DNA from: Flectonema sp. DT1601 | Lineage: Eukaryota; Euglenozoa; Diplonemea; Diplonemida; Diplonemidae | Length of the DNA stretch: 64,000 nt | NCBI GenBank assembly: GCA_964019425.1 | Contig: OZ025780.1 | Span: 1,692,001-1,756,000, forward strand | Direction: 5' to 3' | Shown here: positions 43,701 to 53,888 of the stretch, in pieces | Position numbering within the stretch: position 1 is the first letter of the stretch | How the letters are laid out: each line of letters opens with the position of its first letter | The notes under the pieces: model-generated | What the model was told of the DNA's origin: nothing | Databases searched by the model: none | What the model saw: only the letters and a program-made list of their open reading frames with translations | Program-made: the position numbers and the translations under genes

Positions 43701-45576
43701 TTGTCCAGATGTTGAATGTGTATCAGGAAGATGGATACCTGACACAATACAATGTCGTGAAGTAGGATGTTCATATGATGATTTAGCAATGGTTACTTAT
43801 GATAATTTATATGGAGCGAATTGCAGAGTTGGTGGTCAAGTTGTTAGTGGAGGATCATGTATTTATGTAAGGACTGGTTATGACTGTGGAGAAGCTGTTT
43901 GTGCAATGGGTGCTTGGGCAATGTGGACTGGCTTTCCTCAATGCACAGAATCAAGTTGTTCATTTGATCAATTAGTCATCCCCACAGATGTGACAGCTGC
44001 GGGTACTAACTGTGCTGCGGGAAGTCAAATATCTAGTGGGGAACAATGCAGTTTTACAAAAACGGGAAACACCTGCGAGCCAGCCCTCTGTACCAGAGGA
44101 CTTTGGAACAACACTGTGCCGAGGTGTGAAGAGAACAAATGCCCTTATAATGACATCATTGCACATCCAACAGCTACACCTGTTGGTGTTGGATGCCTCA
44201 GAGATGGAGAGGCTTTGAGTGGATCAAGTTGTATATTTACCCTTCCTGGTCACACTTGCGAATCTGCAATCTGTGATATGGGACTGTGGAATAGTTCCAC
44301 TACAGGAATAACATGTTATCCGAATCCGTGTAATTTTTCATATTCGAGAGTAACAAAACCAACTAGTGATGCACAGCTTACCAATGGATGTAGGGAAGGA
44401 GGTTTGATATTGTCTGGTGATCTCTGTGAAATTACATCAACGGGATCATACTGCGAACCAGTTCTCTGTACTGCTGGTGAATGGAATACAACGTCTCCAG
44501 TTTGTAAGGCGTACGGATGTTTGATATCACAAATTGGAATTCCTACGATGGCATCAGCAGAATGCACGCCTTTAGATAGCAGTTCTAGTGGACTCGCTTT
44601 ACATGGAGCGACGTGTTCTTATGCAAGAGATGGCTTTAGCTGTTCTGAGTCAGTTTGTAATTTTGGTGTTTGGACGGAAGAAGCTCCAGCTTGCAACCCG
44701 AACTCCTGTCTTTTTGATAACCTTCGCTTACCTCGCGATGTTCCTCTTCAAAACGTTGGGTTCGGTTGTTCAGCTGGTAACACAGTAGCACCTAATGCGA
44801 CATGTCACTTTACAGCACCATCTCCTTATAATTGTACGACTGTTCATTGTATTGATGGGTACTGGACTAACGAAACTGTACTTTGTGAAATTGATCCTCT
44901 GCTGGCAGCTGCAAATTCAAAATCCAGCGATGATTCTGGTACGTGGATACTTTTATTTATTATAGTATTGGTAGCTCTTTGTATTTTATGTTGTTGTCTA
45001 GTGGTTGGGTTTATCTTACATAAGAGAGGTGTTGAAGCTGAGAGGGGTGCGATCTCACCTTCTCCTCAGAAATCAGACACTTCAGACGTGGATAGTGACG
45101 TGTCTGATTTAATTGGTATTCCGAACAAGAATGTGTTGGGTCTTCCTCCAGACACACCAAAGAGTAGTGATAGTCCAATGGAAATGGTTAAGAAAGGAAC
45201 GTTTTCAGATCTCTTTAAAGATGGAGATGCTTCTGGAGAGGAACCTGTTACTGTACCTCCTCCTGTTTTAAAGCCACTTCCAATGGCTCCCGTTGGTGAA
45301 CCACCTTCAGCTATGGGAGGCGTTCTTAATCCGTCTGTTTACCAATCTCGTGTGATTCCAAGGATGGGATCTCTCTCTCCTCCGACAGGATTTTCGGGGG
45401 GTCGAGTGAATCCTCCATCTGGGTTCTCTGGAGCAAGAATAGTTCATCATACCCCAAGTAGTCATTATGTACCAATAAACATACCCCCTGCGTCTGTAGA
45501 CAGGACTTCATCCATGTCTCCTGGGGGACGCATTCGAACTAAAGAACCGTTTGTTGGGAATCCATTATCGATTTAG
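40741..45576 (+). CDS. Giant mucin-like type I receptor with sushi-like repeats
   Basis: 1611 residues. Signal peptide (WVVAWVLLVLLSVEVAS), then about 920 residues of Thr/Ser-rich sequence. Inside it (about 475-720) lie tandem units of about 42-44 residues with PTPTVVSRTRSASETIEVP and close variants, the sort of array that expands and shrinks between strains. From about 955 to 1385 come eight Cys-rich units of about 55 residues, each with G-x-x-C, SG-x-x-C, G-x-x-C, C-x-x-G-x-W and a final C, resembling sushi/CCP domains. One membrane span follows (about 1400-1425, WILLFIIVLVALCILCCCLVV), then a Pro/Ser-rich cytosolic tail of about 185 residues. This is a heavily O-glycosylated stalk holding or following binding modules at the cell surface; ligand unknown. 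A long antisense open frame is a by-product of the repeat codons. Confidence 0.85.
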   Translation: MRIKMWVVAWVLLVLLSVEVASQTTTATLTATNSYTITDVSLSSSLSLTVGSSTLTSSITRTLSKTPLTSTETDTLRSLTPSSTTTASLSQTVSIISVTRTLTGTGSTTISNTRTATLASSTSTFSKTKILPTATLSSTKTITEVPTMTATLASPTVTQTLEKVPTATLISRTGTQSTTSSRSISVPSMTNTITIPTGTVTTSVTIPVMVSPTMSRTMIKSTTPTVVSLTDTGSNTVQILSRTGTSSKTVPTSTRTSLRTVSLSPTATTTSSKTIVALSLTRTVSETGTSSLRTLTNFMSSTSTQTGTASVTNTVVSRTGTVSSTLITPTSSMSLRTLTKVTSSTLTVVSRTDTETSKITSLTNTISSTRPQPTRTGTLRTSTNVISSTVTVSRTGSETLQLRTDTDTLSQTQQTLTRTPSLRTGTVSESKTQTESRTQIVPPTPTFISRTKTPSPTSTLTGSQTIVLLPSLTSTLPTTTLPTSTRTITVVTPPTPTVVSRTGSASATIRIPPTSSDTVTVVTPPTPTIVSRTRSASETIEVPATSTETATSILPPTLTVVSRTRSVSATIEVPPTGTNTATVIPPPTPTVVSRTSSASETIRIPPTSTDTVTVVAPPTPTIVSRTRSASETIEVPATRTDTVTVVTSPTPTIVSRTRSVSETIRIPTGTVTVVPTSTPTVGTRTESVSQTIEVPATSTETATPTLPPTLTMSVTKTIRIPPTSTNTVIPSRTPTVVIPTSTKSVSRTIEVPPTSTPLVSLTTTRTDSMTVQQLSNTITLFSTPTVTKQISYTTTMTKTIAIPESKTKTETNTVVVMNTLTNTINIPPSDTITQDRVPSITESVVVVNSKTATPESVETTTATTVQNQRSTTMTEINVPDNSMTATTNGVSGTTESATIVPADGGVTSTVTEPGTTVAPTAAPVTETVVVTAAPTAVPTPAPPTPSPSLAPCLVSDIVIQPSGIVNSCSSTNVSHGSFCSGTFTGYACPDVECVSGRWIPDTIQCREVGCSYDDLAMVTYDNLYGANCRVGGQVVSGGSCIYVRTGYDCGEAVCAMGAWAMWTGFPQCTESSCSFDQLVIPTDVTAAGTNCAAGSQISSGEQCSFTKTGNTCEPALCTRGLWNNTVPRCEENKCPYNDIIAHPTATPVGVGCLRDGEALSGSSCIFTLPGHTCESAICDMGLWNSSTTGITCYPNPCNFSYSRVTKPTSDAQLTNGCREGGLILSGDLCEITSTGSYCEPVLCTAGEWNTTSPVCKAYGCLISQIGIPTMASAECTPLDSSSSGLALHGATCSYARDGFSCSESVCNFGVWTEEAPACNPNSCLFDNLRLPRDVPLQNVGFGCSAGNTVAPNATCHFTAPSPYNCTTVHCIDGYWTNETVLCEIDPLLAAANSKSSDDSGTWILLFIIVLVALCILCCCLVVGFILHKRGVEAERGAISPSPQKSDTSDVDSDVSDLIGIPNKNVLGLPPDTPKSSDSPMEMVKKGTFSDLFKDGDASGEEPVTVPPPVLKPLPMAPVGEPPSAMGGVLNPSVYQSRVIPRMGSLSPPTGFSGGRVNPPSGFSGARIVHHTPSSHYVPINIPPASVDRTSSMSPGGRIRTKEPFVGNPLSI
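42180..42870 (+). repeat. Coding tandem repeat array in the mucin-like gene
   Basis: Units of roughly 120-130 bp encode variants of TPPTPTVVSRTRSASETI plus EVPATSTETAT or RIPPTSSDTVT. Some adjacent units are nearly identical at the DNA level (for example around 42290-42360 and 42575-42650), which suggests recent unequal exchange. Confidence 0.8.
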
Positions 45577-45959
45577 TGTCTTTTATTTATCGACTGCTAT
45601 TTCTTATTCGTTTATTTAGAAATTGGAAGAAAAGGGGAAAAAGAAAAAAAAAAAAAAAAAGAAATAAATAAAGAATCTGTCTATGTTACTCATCATTTCT
45701 TGATGAAGTTTGCTACGTATTTTTGTCATAACAACTTCCTTATTTCGAAGGTCATTTATTTGAATTCTTCATTCACTTTTTCTTAATGTTTTACGATCGT
45801 TTATCTCTGTCTATGACATTTAATTTAGCGAGGGTCTTGCCGTAGTGATTTGAAAAAAAAAATGAATAAAAAAAATTAAATAACAATAATGGATACGCCT
45901 AGAATGAACCTCAGATTACTTGTGCGTTGTTGTTTTTTTAACAAAACTTTTTTTTTGTT

Positions 45960-46098
45960 GCACCGACGAAGTCGGAGAAGGAAAAACTATTCAGATTAAG
46001 AGCCGTTTTATTTATTATGTCAAAATGTTATCTATTTTCCTCGTGCGCCCAGTAATACTGTCCGCGATTAACAAAATATAAGGTTTCATCTGAATGGT
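45960..46098 (-). repeat. Structured element 1, copy 2 (diverged)
   Basis: On + it starts GCACCGACGAAGTCGGAGAAG and ends ATCTGAATGGT before T10; a T9 run lies just upstream. The first hairpin keeps its stem CCGAC/GTCGG with a loop change GTA to GAA. The closing stem CTATTCAGAT/ATCTGAATGG pairs over 10 positions, and AGCC/GGTT keeps pairing through a G-U. The interior is unlike copies 1 and 3, so the stems are better kept than the rest. Confidence 0.7.
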
Positions 46099-46533
46099 TT
46101 TTTTTTTCCTCGTTAGCGGTTTTTTTTTTTTTTAGAAATGAGCTAAAGCCCATTTCAATGAGGGAAGCCTTTATGATGGTCTTTTATGTTAACACGCAAG
46201 GAAAACACTGTGTTGTGTCGTTATGGTGTTTTTCTTATTCTCACCCACGACTTTTTTCCCCCTTTTTTTTCTCCGATTTTGTCATTATTTAGAAGTAATA
46301 CGTTGGTTTCTTAAACCCGTCCTTATGTAACTATAACCTCCGCTGCTGCTCTTCTCTGTTTTTCAGTTCATGTTATAAACTTGAAAAAGCTAAACAAGAA
46401 TGAGTCTGATGGATGGTCAGCTGTTTTGGTTCTCATCAGTTTTTTCTGTTTCAATTCTTATTTCTAACCCCATGAATAGCTGCCTTTAATGAATAGCTGC
46501 CTTTTAGAAAATAAATCAATTAACCACGAGGGG

Positions 46534-46565
<32 letters not shown>

Positions 46566-46895
46566 GTTTCTATTAAATTAAATAATATTGGTAGTGGTAG
46601 CTCTTGATTTTGGAGGCTGCTTTTTTTTTTTTTTTTTTTTTTTTTTTTGAATTCGTGAGTTTTTAGTATTGACGACTAATGTCCTCAGGTTTGAGGAAAT
46701 TTTAATTGCGAAGTAGGATGACCATCACACAAAAATAGGAGAGGCTTGATGTGCCTAAACATGGTAAGGATACCTATTCACTATAACTATAGTGACTTGG
46801 GTGACAAATTTTTTGGTACAAAAAAAAAAAGATCAGAGCGACAATAGCAAAAAATTGAAATAGATTTAAGATAAATTTTCTTTTTTTTTTTTTTT

Positions 46896-47022
46896 GTACC
46901 GACGTAGTCGGAGAAGAAGCTATTCAGATTAAAAGCCGGCATTTCTATGGTCATGATTTATATCCCGCTGTACGACGGGATTTTGTCTGCTTTCAACGAA
47001 ATATAAGGCTATTCTGAATGGT
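46896..47022 (-). repeat. Structured element 1, copy 3
   Basis: Close to copy 1 at both ends: GTACCGACGTAGTCGGAGAA and AACGAAATATAAGGCTATTC. A run of about 15 T precedes it. The interior has its own 6-bp hairpin, ATCCCG...CGGGAT, where copy 1 has a weaker TCC...GGA. Only three T follow its end, so a Pol III-type stop is not general. Confidence 0.75.
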
Positions 47023-47034
47023 TTCGTGCTCAAA

Positions 47035-47075
<41 letters not shown>

Positions 47076-47453
47076 TTCTCATTCTCTTTGTTGCTTTCTG
47101 GTTATTGTAATTGTTAAATTAGCTTTTCTTAGTCCATCCGACACGGTTTTAAAAAAAAAAAAAAAAAAAAAAAGAGGGTACCCATCTATAATATAAAGAT
47201 TAATATTCTATTTGCCTTATACAGGATTAATTTATGTGAGATTGGAGGTTTTTGTTGTGCAACTTTAAAAAAAAAAAACATGGATAGATATCTGGTTTGT
47301 GTTTTTACAAAATAAATTTAAGACTATTCTATTCTCCTTCAGAGACAGTCAACGTTAGTCATTAAAAAAAAAAAAAAAAAAAAAAAAAAATTATTATTTT
47401 TCATTTTTCATTTTTCATTTTTTTTTTTTTTTTTTTGATACCAACAAAACCTA

Positions 47454-49914
47454 ATGGTATACTCAAAACTGTTGAGGTCGTTCTACTCTCCGAATGACCC
47501 TCCTTGTGTGATCACCCGAATAAAGTCGATTGTTGCTTTTCTGATGGTTGGATTGCTTTGTTTAATACCCCTTTCAGCGCATGTCATATTGGACTCCGTC
47601 TACGATTCTAATGGGAACACCTCAATAAAAGTATTGTATATAGTTTGTATGGTGTTGATTTTCATTCTGATGTTTCCTGCGCTGTCATTTATTCGAATAA
47701 CAAAAAGGTGTCCTGACTGGTTGGTGATAACCGTCTGTGGAATTGGAATTATTATTATTTTATTAGCGGACACGATTACGTATGTTTCTATAAACATGAG
47801 ACTTCTTAGTTGGATTGTTGTAATTCTTGATTTACTGCTACTGTGTCGAATTAGAAGCCAAGTACCTTGCCAAGCTGTGCTTACAACTCTTGCGTTATTT
47901 CAATTAATAATGTGTGTGGAACGGTCTACTCATTCATTTAGGATCGTGCACATGAGTGGAGGGAAATTCTTTGAACAAGTGTGTGGATGTCTTAATCCTC
48001 CTTGCAAACAAGATTATCGTGTCTTCATATCATCTTTTGTAGAGACTGTCCCATTTTTCTTAGACTTCTATTTGACTAAAAAATTCGCATTAACTGCTCA
48101 ATCAGAGAATGAAAAATTACATTCTGCTTTACAACTATCATTTCAGGTTGTTAATTGCCTCGTCGACTTCAATCTCTACGAGGCTTCCCTTCTCCTTAAA
48201 AATGAAGAAAACTCTGAGATGCGGGAATTACTCCTTGGTATGTATTCCTTTTTTTTTTTTTTTTTTTTAAAATAATGAAAAAAAAAAAATTCTTAAAATA
48301 ACTTAAAACAAAAAAGCAATGTTGCACAATCTAAAGCAATTCCGTCCCTATTTACCTGACTCTATATTTGAAGTAGATTCGCAATTAAAATTTGATGCTA
48401 GTGAACAGTGTGTTCCCAGTAGTAACAATCCTCCGGGACTGGTTTCTGGAAAGGCGGCAATTGCATTTACAGATATAAAGTCCAGTACTAAAATGTGGGA
48501 CAGGTGCCCAGGGGATATGAAAATAGCATTGAAACTACACAACGACTGTATTAGAAAACAGATTCAATCATTCAAAGGATACGAAGTGAAGACGATCGGA
48601 GATAGTTTTATGATAGCGTTTGAGGAAATCGAGGAATCGGTTTTATGTTGTCTTTCAATTCAAAATGCTTTATCAGAGTTACCTTGGCCAGAAGCAATAT
48701 CTGACTTCTGCGTAAGAATATCAACCCATTTCGGAGAGATTGATTTAGAATGCAACAGCATCACCAAACGATACGACTATTTTGGTTCAACAGTTAACCG
48801 AGCAGCAAGAATGGAGGGAGCGGGTGTAGCTGGAACTGTCACTGTTATTGACGAAGACTTATCTGCAATAGGTCAAACCATGAGTATGGATCACTGTTCC
48901 GTAGTACTTCTAGGACATATTGTTCTCAATGGATTTCAAACAACATCGTCGATTTATTCTTTGTTACCAAATTATGTTGAAAAAAGTAAGTTCGATGACG
49001 TAGCATCAGCAGTCCAATACAAAGTCAACCAATACGTTGAAGGAAATTCTGACGTGTCTCCCACGGCCAGCCGTAGCCAGAGTAATATAGCGGCATCCGT
49101 GTTGTTTTCTCAATCGTTAGTGCGGTTTTTGAAAAAAGCGAATGCGACGGTTGCTAAAATTGATTTAAAAGCTTGTGATCTATCAGTTCCTGAGTTACGA
49201 TCTGTTATAATGACTGCCATCAGTTGCATCGAGAGGACTAACGGTACTATCCTATCACTGTACTGCACTACAGTAATAGCTTCTTGGAATTGTATTAAAG
49301 AATGCAAAGCTCATTTGGAATCCGGTTTTCGATTTGGAAAACTACTAAACAACCTGCGAGACGCAAAAGTCGCAATAGGAATATCAGGAGGTCGAGTCAT
49401 CTCTGGTGAAGTAGGAACAGCTGCACAGAAATTCGTTACAGTAATAGGAGCCTGTGTTAGGATGGCTGAACTACTACAAGAAGCATCGTTAGAGATTAAT
49501 ACTTTTATGCTTCATGCATCATCTCAACCAGACGGATACGATGCTTGGAGTGAATTATCACTCAGAAAGTATATCAGACCAATAGACTACTGGGCTATAT
49601 CAGATGATCAGGAGGTTACTATTTATCAATGTCGTGTTACAACTAATTCGAGTCCTCTTTGGGGAACTGACTACGATGTCGCATTTGAAACCAGAGATGC
49701 GAGAGCTATTGAAGTACTGTTGGATAACTCTGGTGTTGATGATCCGATTGTCGCGACTGTTTTACGAAAACTCAGACTGTTCGATCCTCGAAGAAGTGTT
49801 TCTGTTTATCAGCACCACTCAATCAACAGTTCTACTCAATCAGGAGACCACAGACCTAGTCATCACATCAGTTCCCGCACAAGCATTGCTGGCATTGTCG
49901 ATACTTCACTGTGA
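47454..49914 (+). CDS. Class III adenylate/guanylate cyclase, multi-pass, two cyclase domains
   Basis: Exons 47454-48237 and 48317-49914 join in phase 1 (intron GTATGT...AAAG), giving 793 residues. The N-terminal half has about six membrane spans (residues about 25-210), then a linker helix. Cyclase domain 1 (about 295-430) has AIAFTDIKSSTKMWDRCPGD and VKTIGDSFMIAF with both metal-binding Asp, and then TKRYDYFGSTVNRAARMEG. It resembles the soluble domain of kinetoplastid-type cyclases. A second, weaker domain follows (about 500-650): TVIASWNC and VAIGISGGRVISGEVG ... VTVIGACVRMAELLQ. It lacks an obvious FTD-type metal motif, so it may be regulatory. The product (cAMP or cGMP) is not decidable by eye. 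The start is uncertain by one exon because the acceptor lies 111 bases upstream. Confidence 0.9.
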
Positions 49915-50156
49915 CACTTGTGCTCAGATCAGATCTACTGTTTTCTTTTCAGAACAACAGTCTGATGTGATGTTCATTTTTTGTTACTGTCATTCATTTA
50001 CCCTTCTCATTTATGTTATTTATTGTCTTTTTTTTTTTTTTTTTTTTTCATATGAGAGAGAAGTGTTGTTTTGTTAGATGTACCTTATTTTTATTTTCGT
50101 CATCCCAGAAAACCAAAAAAGAAGGAAGTCGTTGATAATATCAAAATAACTTAAGA

Positions 50157-52286
50157 ATGGAATTAGACAGCAGTATGAAATCTCAGGCTATGCCTGTAAA
50201 GCCACCAGTCAATGTTTTGAGCACACCTCGTGGGACAGGAAGGTCTAGAAAAGATCAAATTAAAGTGCTAAGTCAAAGATTCGCATCTGGGTCACCAGCA
50301 AGGAGGAAGAATCAGCAAAAAGCTCAACCGGCTCCTGCGCCATCACAGGAATTGAAGGAACGAGCAGCTGCTTGTTTTATAAAAACAAACGTAGTGAAGA
50401 CATATGTTGGCTTTAACGCTGCAGAGGTAGAGCTTCCATCTCCACCGAAGGCGTACTCAATACAACCGACGGTACCAAGTCCAGTTCATGACGAGGATAA
50501 GTTAATAACCGCCTATGAGGATGATGATGAACAACCGATTCAAACGTATTATCAGTCTGATATTCAATCAAAACATGTATTCCCTCAAGATGCTATTTAT
50601 AATCAGTATCAGAAACAGAAATCATTAAACAACAGTAACTTATCAGAGTCACCTGTTAGAAGTCTTTATGGAGGTGATATTATTACAACTCCTCCTCATT
50701 CTAAAAACATTATTGTGAGTGACTACAGTATCATCAGTGGTGTAAACAGTTCAATCGTAGCAGCTTCTACTCCTCCAAGGGGAAGTCCGAAATCTCTTAG
50801 CGAACTGCCTTCTTCTGATCCAATGCTGTTTGGGGATAGCGAATATGCAAAACCCCGAGAGAGTATACCAGTGGCTCATTCTCCAGTTAGATCACCGCAA
50901 ACTCCCCCAAGAGGAGTAGTGCAGTTTACTCCTCCGAGGAAGAGCCCTCCAAAGACTGACAGCACACCTATTTCATCAATAAACGACTCCATCACGGCAG
51001 AAAAACTTCACGGTGCCACTGAGAGACAACAAGCCCTTATGAGAGGACTACTTGTTGGGTACATAGTCAGATCAAAGTGGAATGGACAAGGGAAAAAACT
51101 ACGCGATCAAATCCGAGATCTCAATTTTGAAATCTCAAGATCAATCGACAACAACGACCCTGAAGCAATGCCTCCTCAGATGCTTCATAATCAAAGAAAG
51201 ATATTTATTGATCAGCTACACACCTTCATGGTTAACTACTCTGTAAGAGAAACTGGTAGGAGGAAGTCTAAAGGTAAACCGGCTGTCAACAAGAAGGTTG
51301 TGTCCCAAAAGAGAAGGAACTTACCTGAATTTGCGAGGGGGAAAGCAGCAGTAGAAGCATCTGCACATAAGAGGGCTGCCGAGTCAATACCTCAGGCTGA
51401 GCTCTCTCCCAGGAAATCACCATCCAAATATGACTGGGAAGATGTTCCTGTAGGCAATGGAGGTGGAGGTGGAGGTGGGAGTGTTTCTCTGAGTATGAAT
51501 TTTGCTCCAGCTACTCCAACCCGAAGGTCGTTAAAACCGGCTCCGACTCCTTCGCCACAGCCTCAGGCTCAGGCTCAGGTAAGTCAGGCGTCAGAACCGC
51601 CTGCGTCTACCACGCCCCGTAACTTCTTAAAACGAGGCTCTCGCAATGCTAGAACTGTTCTCCCTTCTAAGACACGAACTTCAACACCTTCGCATGCAAA
51701 GAGAACATCTGAAGCCAGGGATAGTTGGCCATCTCAGCAACATCAACCTCAACAAGAACGAGACTCGTACGAGCAACAACAACAACAGCAACAGCAACAA
51801 CAGCATCAGCAGCAACAAGAGCAACGTGATCATCAAGAACGCGAAAAGGCTGCGTACGAGCAGCAGCGACAGCAACAACAGCAACAAAGACAACTCGAAC
51901 AGCGGGAAAGAGAGCAAGAAAAAAGACAACAACAGCTTAGAGAACAGGCCGAAGTCCAAAAGAAACAACGAAACGAGGTTTCAATGCAAAAAAAGAAGCA
52001 ACGAACTGAGCTGGCTGCCAGGTGTGTAAAATGACTTTTTTATACTCCCTACCCAAACAAAATTAGAATAATAAAAAATCACCAAACCAGACTAAACCAT
52101 GAAGTAGAAACATTAATAGATGGTTGGTTACCTGGCACCTCTGACGGGTTGGAACGAATCTTCCCAAGTCGACTACTACGTCAAGACCAGAGTACTAAAA
52201 TACCGAGACTACGACCTTCATCATCACTATTCGCTACTTTTGATCCACACTTCTATCATACAATAAAGGCTTCTTTAATTGGATAA
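50157..52286 (+). CDS. Q-rich disordered protein with IQ-like motif, two exons
   Basis: Exons 50157-52021 and 52091-52286 (69-nt intron, GTGTGT...CCAG) give 686 residues. The second exon stays open for 65 codons to a stop, which is why I extend the gene past the nearer stop at 52034. The protein is mostly Pro/Ser-rich and likely disordered. Residues about 285-345 form a basic helical segment (RQQALMRGLLVGYIVRSKW ... KLRDQIRDLNFEI) like an IQ motif followed by a helix, as in the centriolar protein CP110; that match is only a suggestion. A polyglycine run lies near 438, and a Gln/Arg/Glu-rich helix near 530-620. The C-terminal 65 residues are non-repetitive. The acceptor (TTTATTTTCGTCATCCCAG) ends at 50108. 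Confidence 0.72.
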
Positions 52287-52815
52287 CGTCGTTTATATAA
52301 CGTTACTTTCGCACTTGTTGCAATCACCTCCTCTTTTTTTTTTTTTTTTTTTTTTTTAAATTTCTAACCTATTAGGTGGTGTATTAGAATTCATATTTAT
52401 AATTGTAAGCAACATGTTTGCTAAAAACCAATGTTTTTTTTTTTTTTTTTTTTTGATAGAGCCAGTCATTCCTGAGTGGCCGTGTTTGACGTCGGGTAGG
52501 ACACCACACGCACTGTTTAGATTTTTTAGTCACCCTGGAAATGTATTTTGCTGATTTAATCAAAAAAAAAAAAAAAAAAGAAACGGGAGGAAGAGGGGTA
52601 ATTACTTATTTATTAGATAAAACTCAGAACTCCCATTTGGGTTGATTGTGGAGTATTTGAATTTTGCATTTAGTTCAGTTATTTATATTTTCTTCAACCT
52701 GTTTTTGCATCTTTCTTTAATATAGTAATTTTCCCTGACAGGAAACTTACACGCGAATCTTCGGTACTGGCAGCTATCTATCCATAGAGAGGTATATTTA
52801 TATTAACAACGCACG
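52287..52815. other. Intergenic
   Basis: No gene is seen. Two T-runs of about 20 and one A-run. The acceptor TAATTTTCCCTGACAG ends at 52741. Confidence 0.6.
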
Positions 52816-53635
52816 ATGAGCGACAAGGCACGCGAACTTCCAGATGCCGATGACAAAGCTGCATACTTACAGTCGGTGGGTGCTCCTGAACTCCTGGATA
52901 AGTTAGTTCAGGTATGTTGATTGACTTTTAACACTCTGTTAGGTAGGTCTTAGCGCCTACCCTGTTCCTCTTCGATAGTATGCATTGGATTGCGCTGAGT
53001 CTAGTCGTTGTATGTCGAACGGTATGTCTGGCGGTATTACGATCTGTGCATTTGCTTATGTGTTCGCATAATCCTGCACCTTTCATTTTGGTGGTTACTG
53101 GTATTATGGCGTCTGTATATCCTATGTTGAACGTGTCTATGTGTCTATGTGTCTATATATCCAGATAGATCTAATGTTATTGTGACTGGTACAATATATT
53201 TGTTGTTAGCTATTTGTGCGTAGCGAATGACTGATCCCCCGAAAGCATACCCCTGCATACCCCTGCATACCCCTGCTTTGTTCATCACGCTGCTGATATC
53301 AATGCAGCTCCAATCGTCCTCTTTCTTCACCAGCTTACGCTGTATTCTCATTTATTCTGTCCTCTTCTCTTCGGAGGAGGTTAGTATTAAATTATTTTAG
53401 TACACACGTGGAAACAAGACAGAAACACAACCTACAAAAACAGGCAATCCTACAAAAAACACCCGCAACTCGTGAAGACACAATTGCGGTTTTAAAGGAT
53501 GAGTTGAACAGAATGTGTCCTCCTAATTCTGACGAAATTGATATTCGGATAACTCGCCCTACATGGGAGGTATTACAGGGAATTGATCCTGAGCAGACCG
53601 CTACTATATTGAAGTCAATTCGCCAAAAAAGCTGA
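52816..53635 (+). CDS. Small two-exon protein, unknown
   Basis: Exon 1 (52816-52911) encodes 32 residues ending YLQSVGAPELLDKLVQ, then a GTATGT donor. Exon 2 most simply begins at 53423 (after ACAG, phase 0) and runs to 53635, giving about 102 residues; acceptors at 53400 or 53442 are also possible. Exon 1 looks like the start of a DPY-30/RIIa-type docking helix, but the usual second helix is not found, so I do not assign it. Exon 2 is Lys/Gln-rich, then GIDPEQTATILKSIRQ. The intron of about 511 nt is far longer than the others in this window and has no long T- or A-run. An extra exon inside it cannot be excluded. Confidence 0.5.
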
Positions 53636-53831
53636 AAAAATTGTGGGAGATGAGCAAACCTGTATTACAAACTAAAAAAAAAAAATAGTCTTACCCCGTT
53701 TTTTCCCTCAAACTAAACCATATATTTACAAAGCAAATATTTAAGAAAAAAAAAAAAAAAAAAAAACTTGTGTCATAGTATTTTTTTATAGTTATATTAC
53801 GTCATTGGAAGTTATGGGAATCATGTGAACC

Positions 53832-53862
<31 letters not shown>

Positions 53863-53888
53863 CAGAAATCTCTACGAAAGTTCCACCA

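Larger units (their letters stand above)
45577..47453. other. 1.9 kb non-coding stretch with two structured elements
   Basis: No gene is seen. It contains copies 2 and 3 of structured element 1, several homopolymers of 20-33, and an ATTTTTC tandem run (about 47397-47420). A CTCCTTCAG acceptor ends at 47342, 111 bases before the next ATG. Confidence 0.65.

Noticed and set aside
52980-53168. 62-codon open frame inside the long intron
   Set aside because: No start context or family match, and its frame does not connect the two exons.
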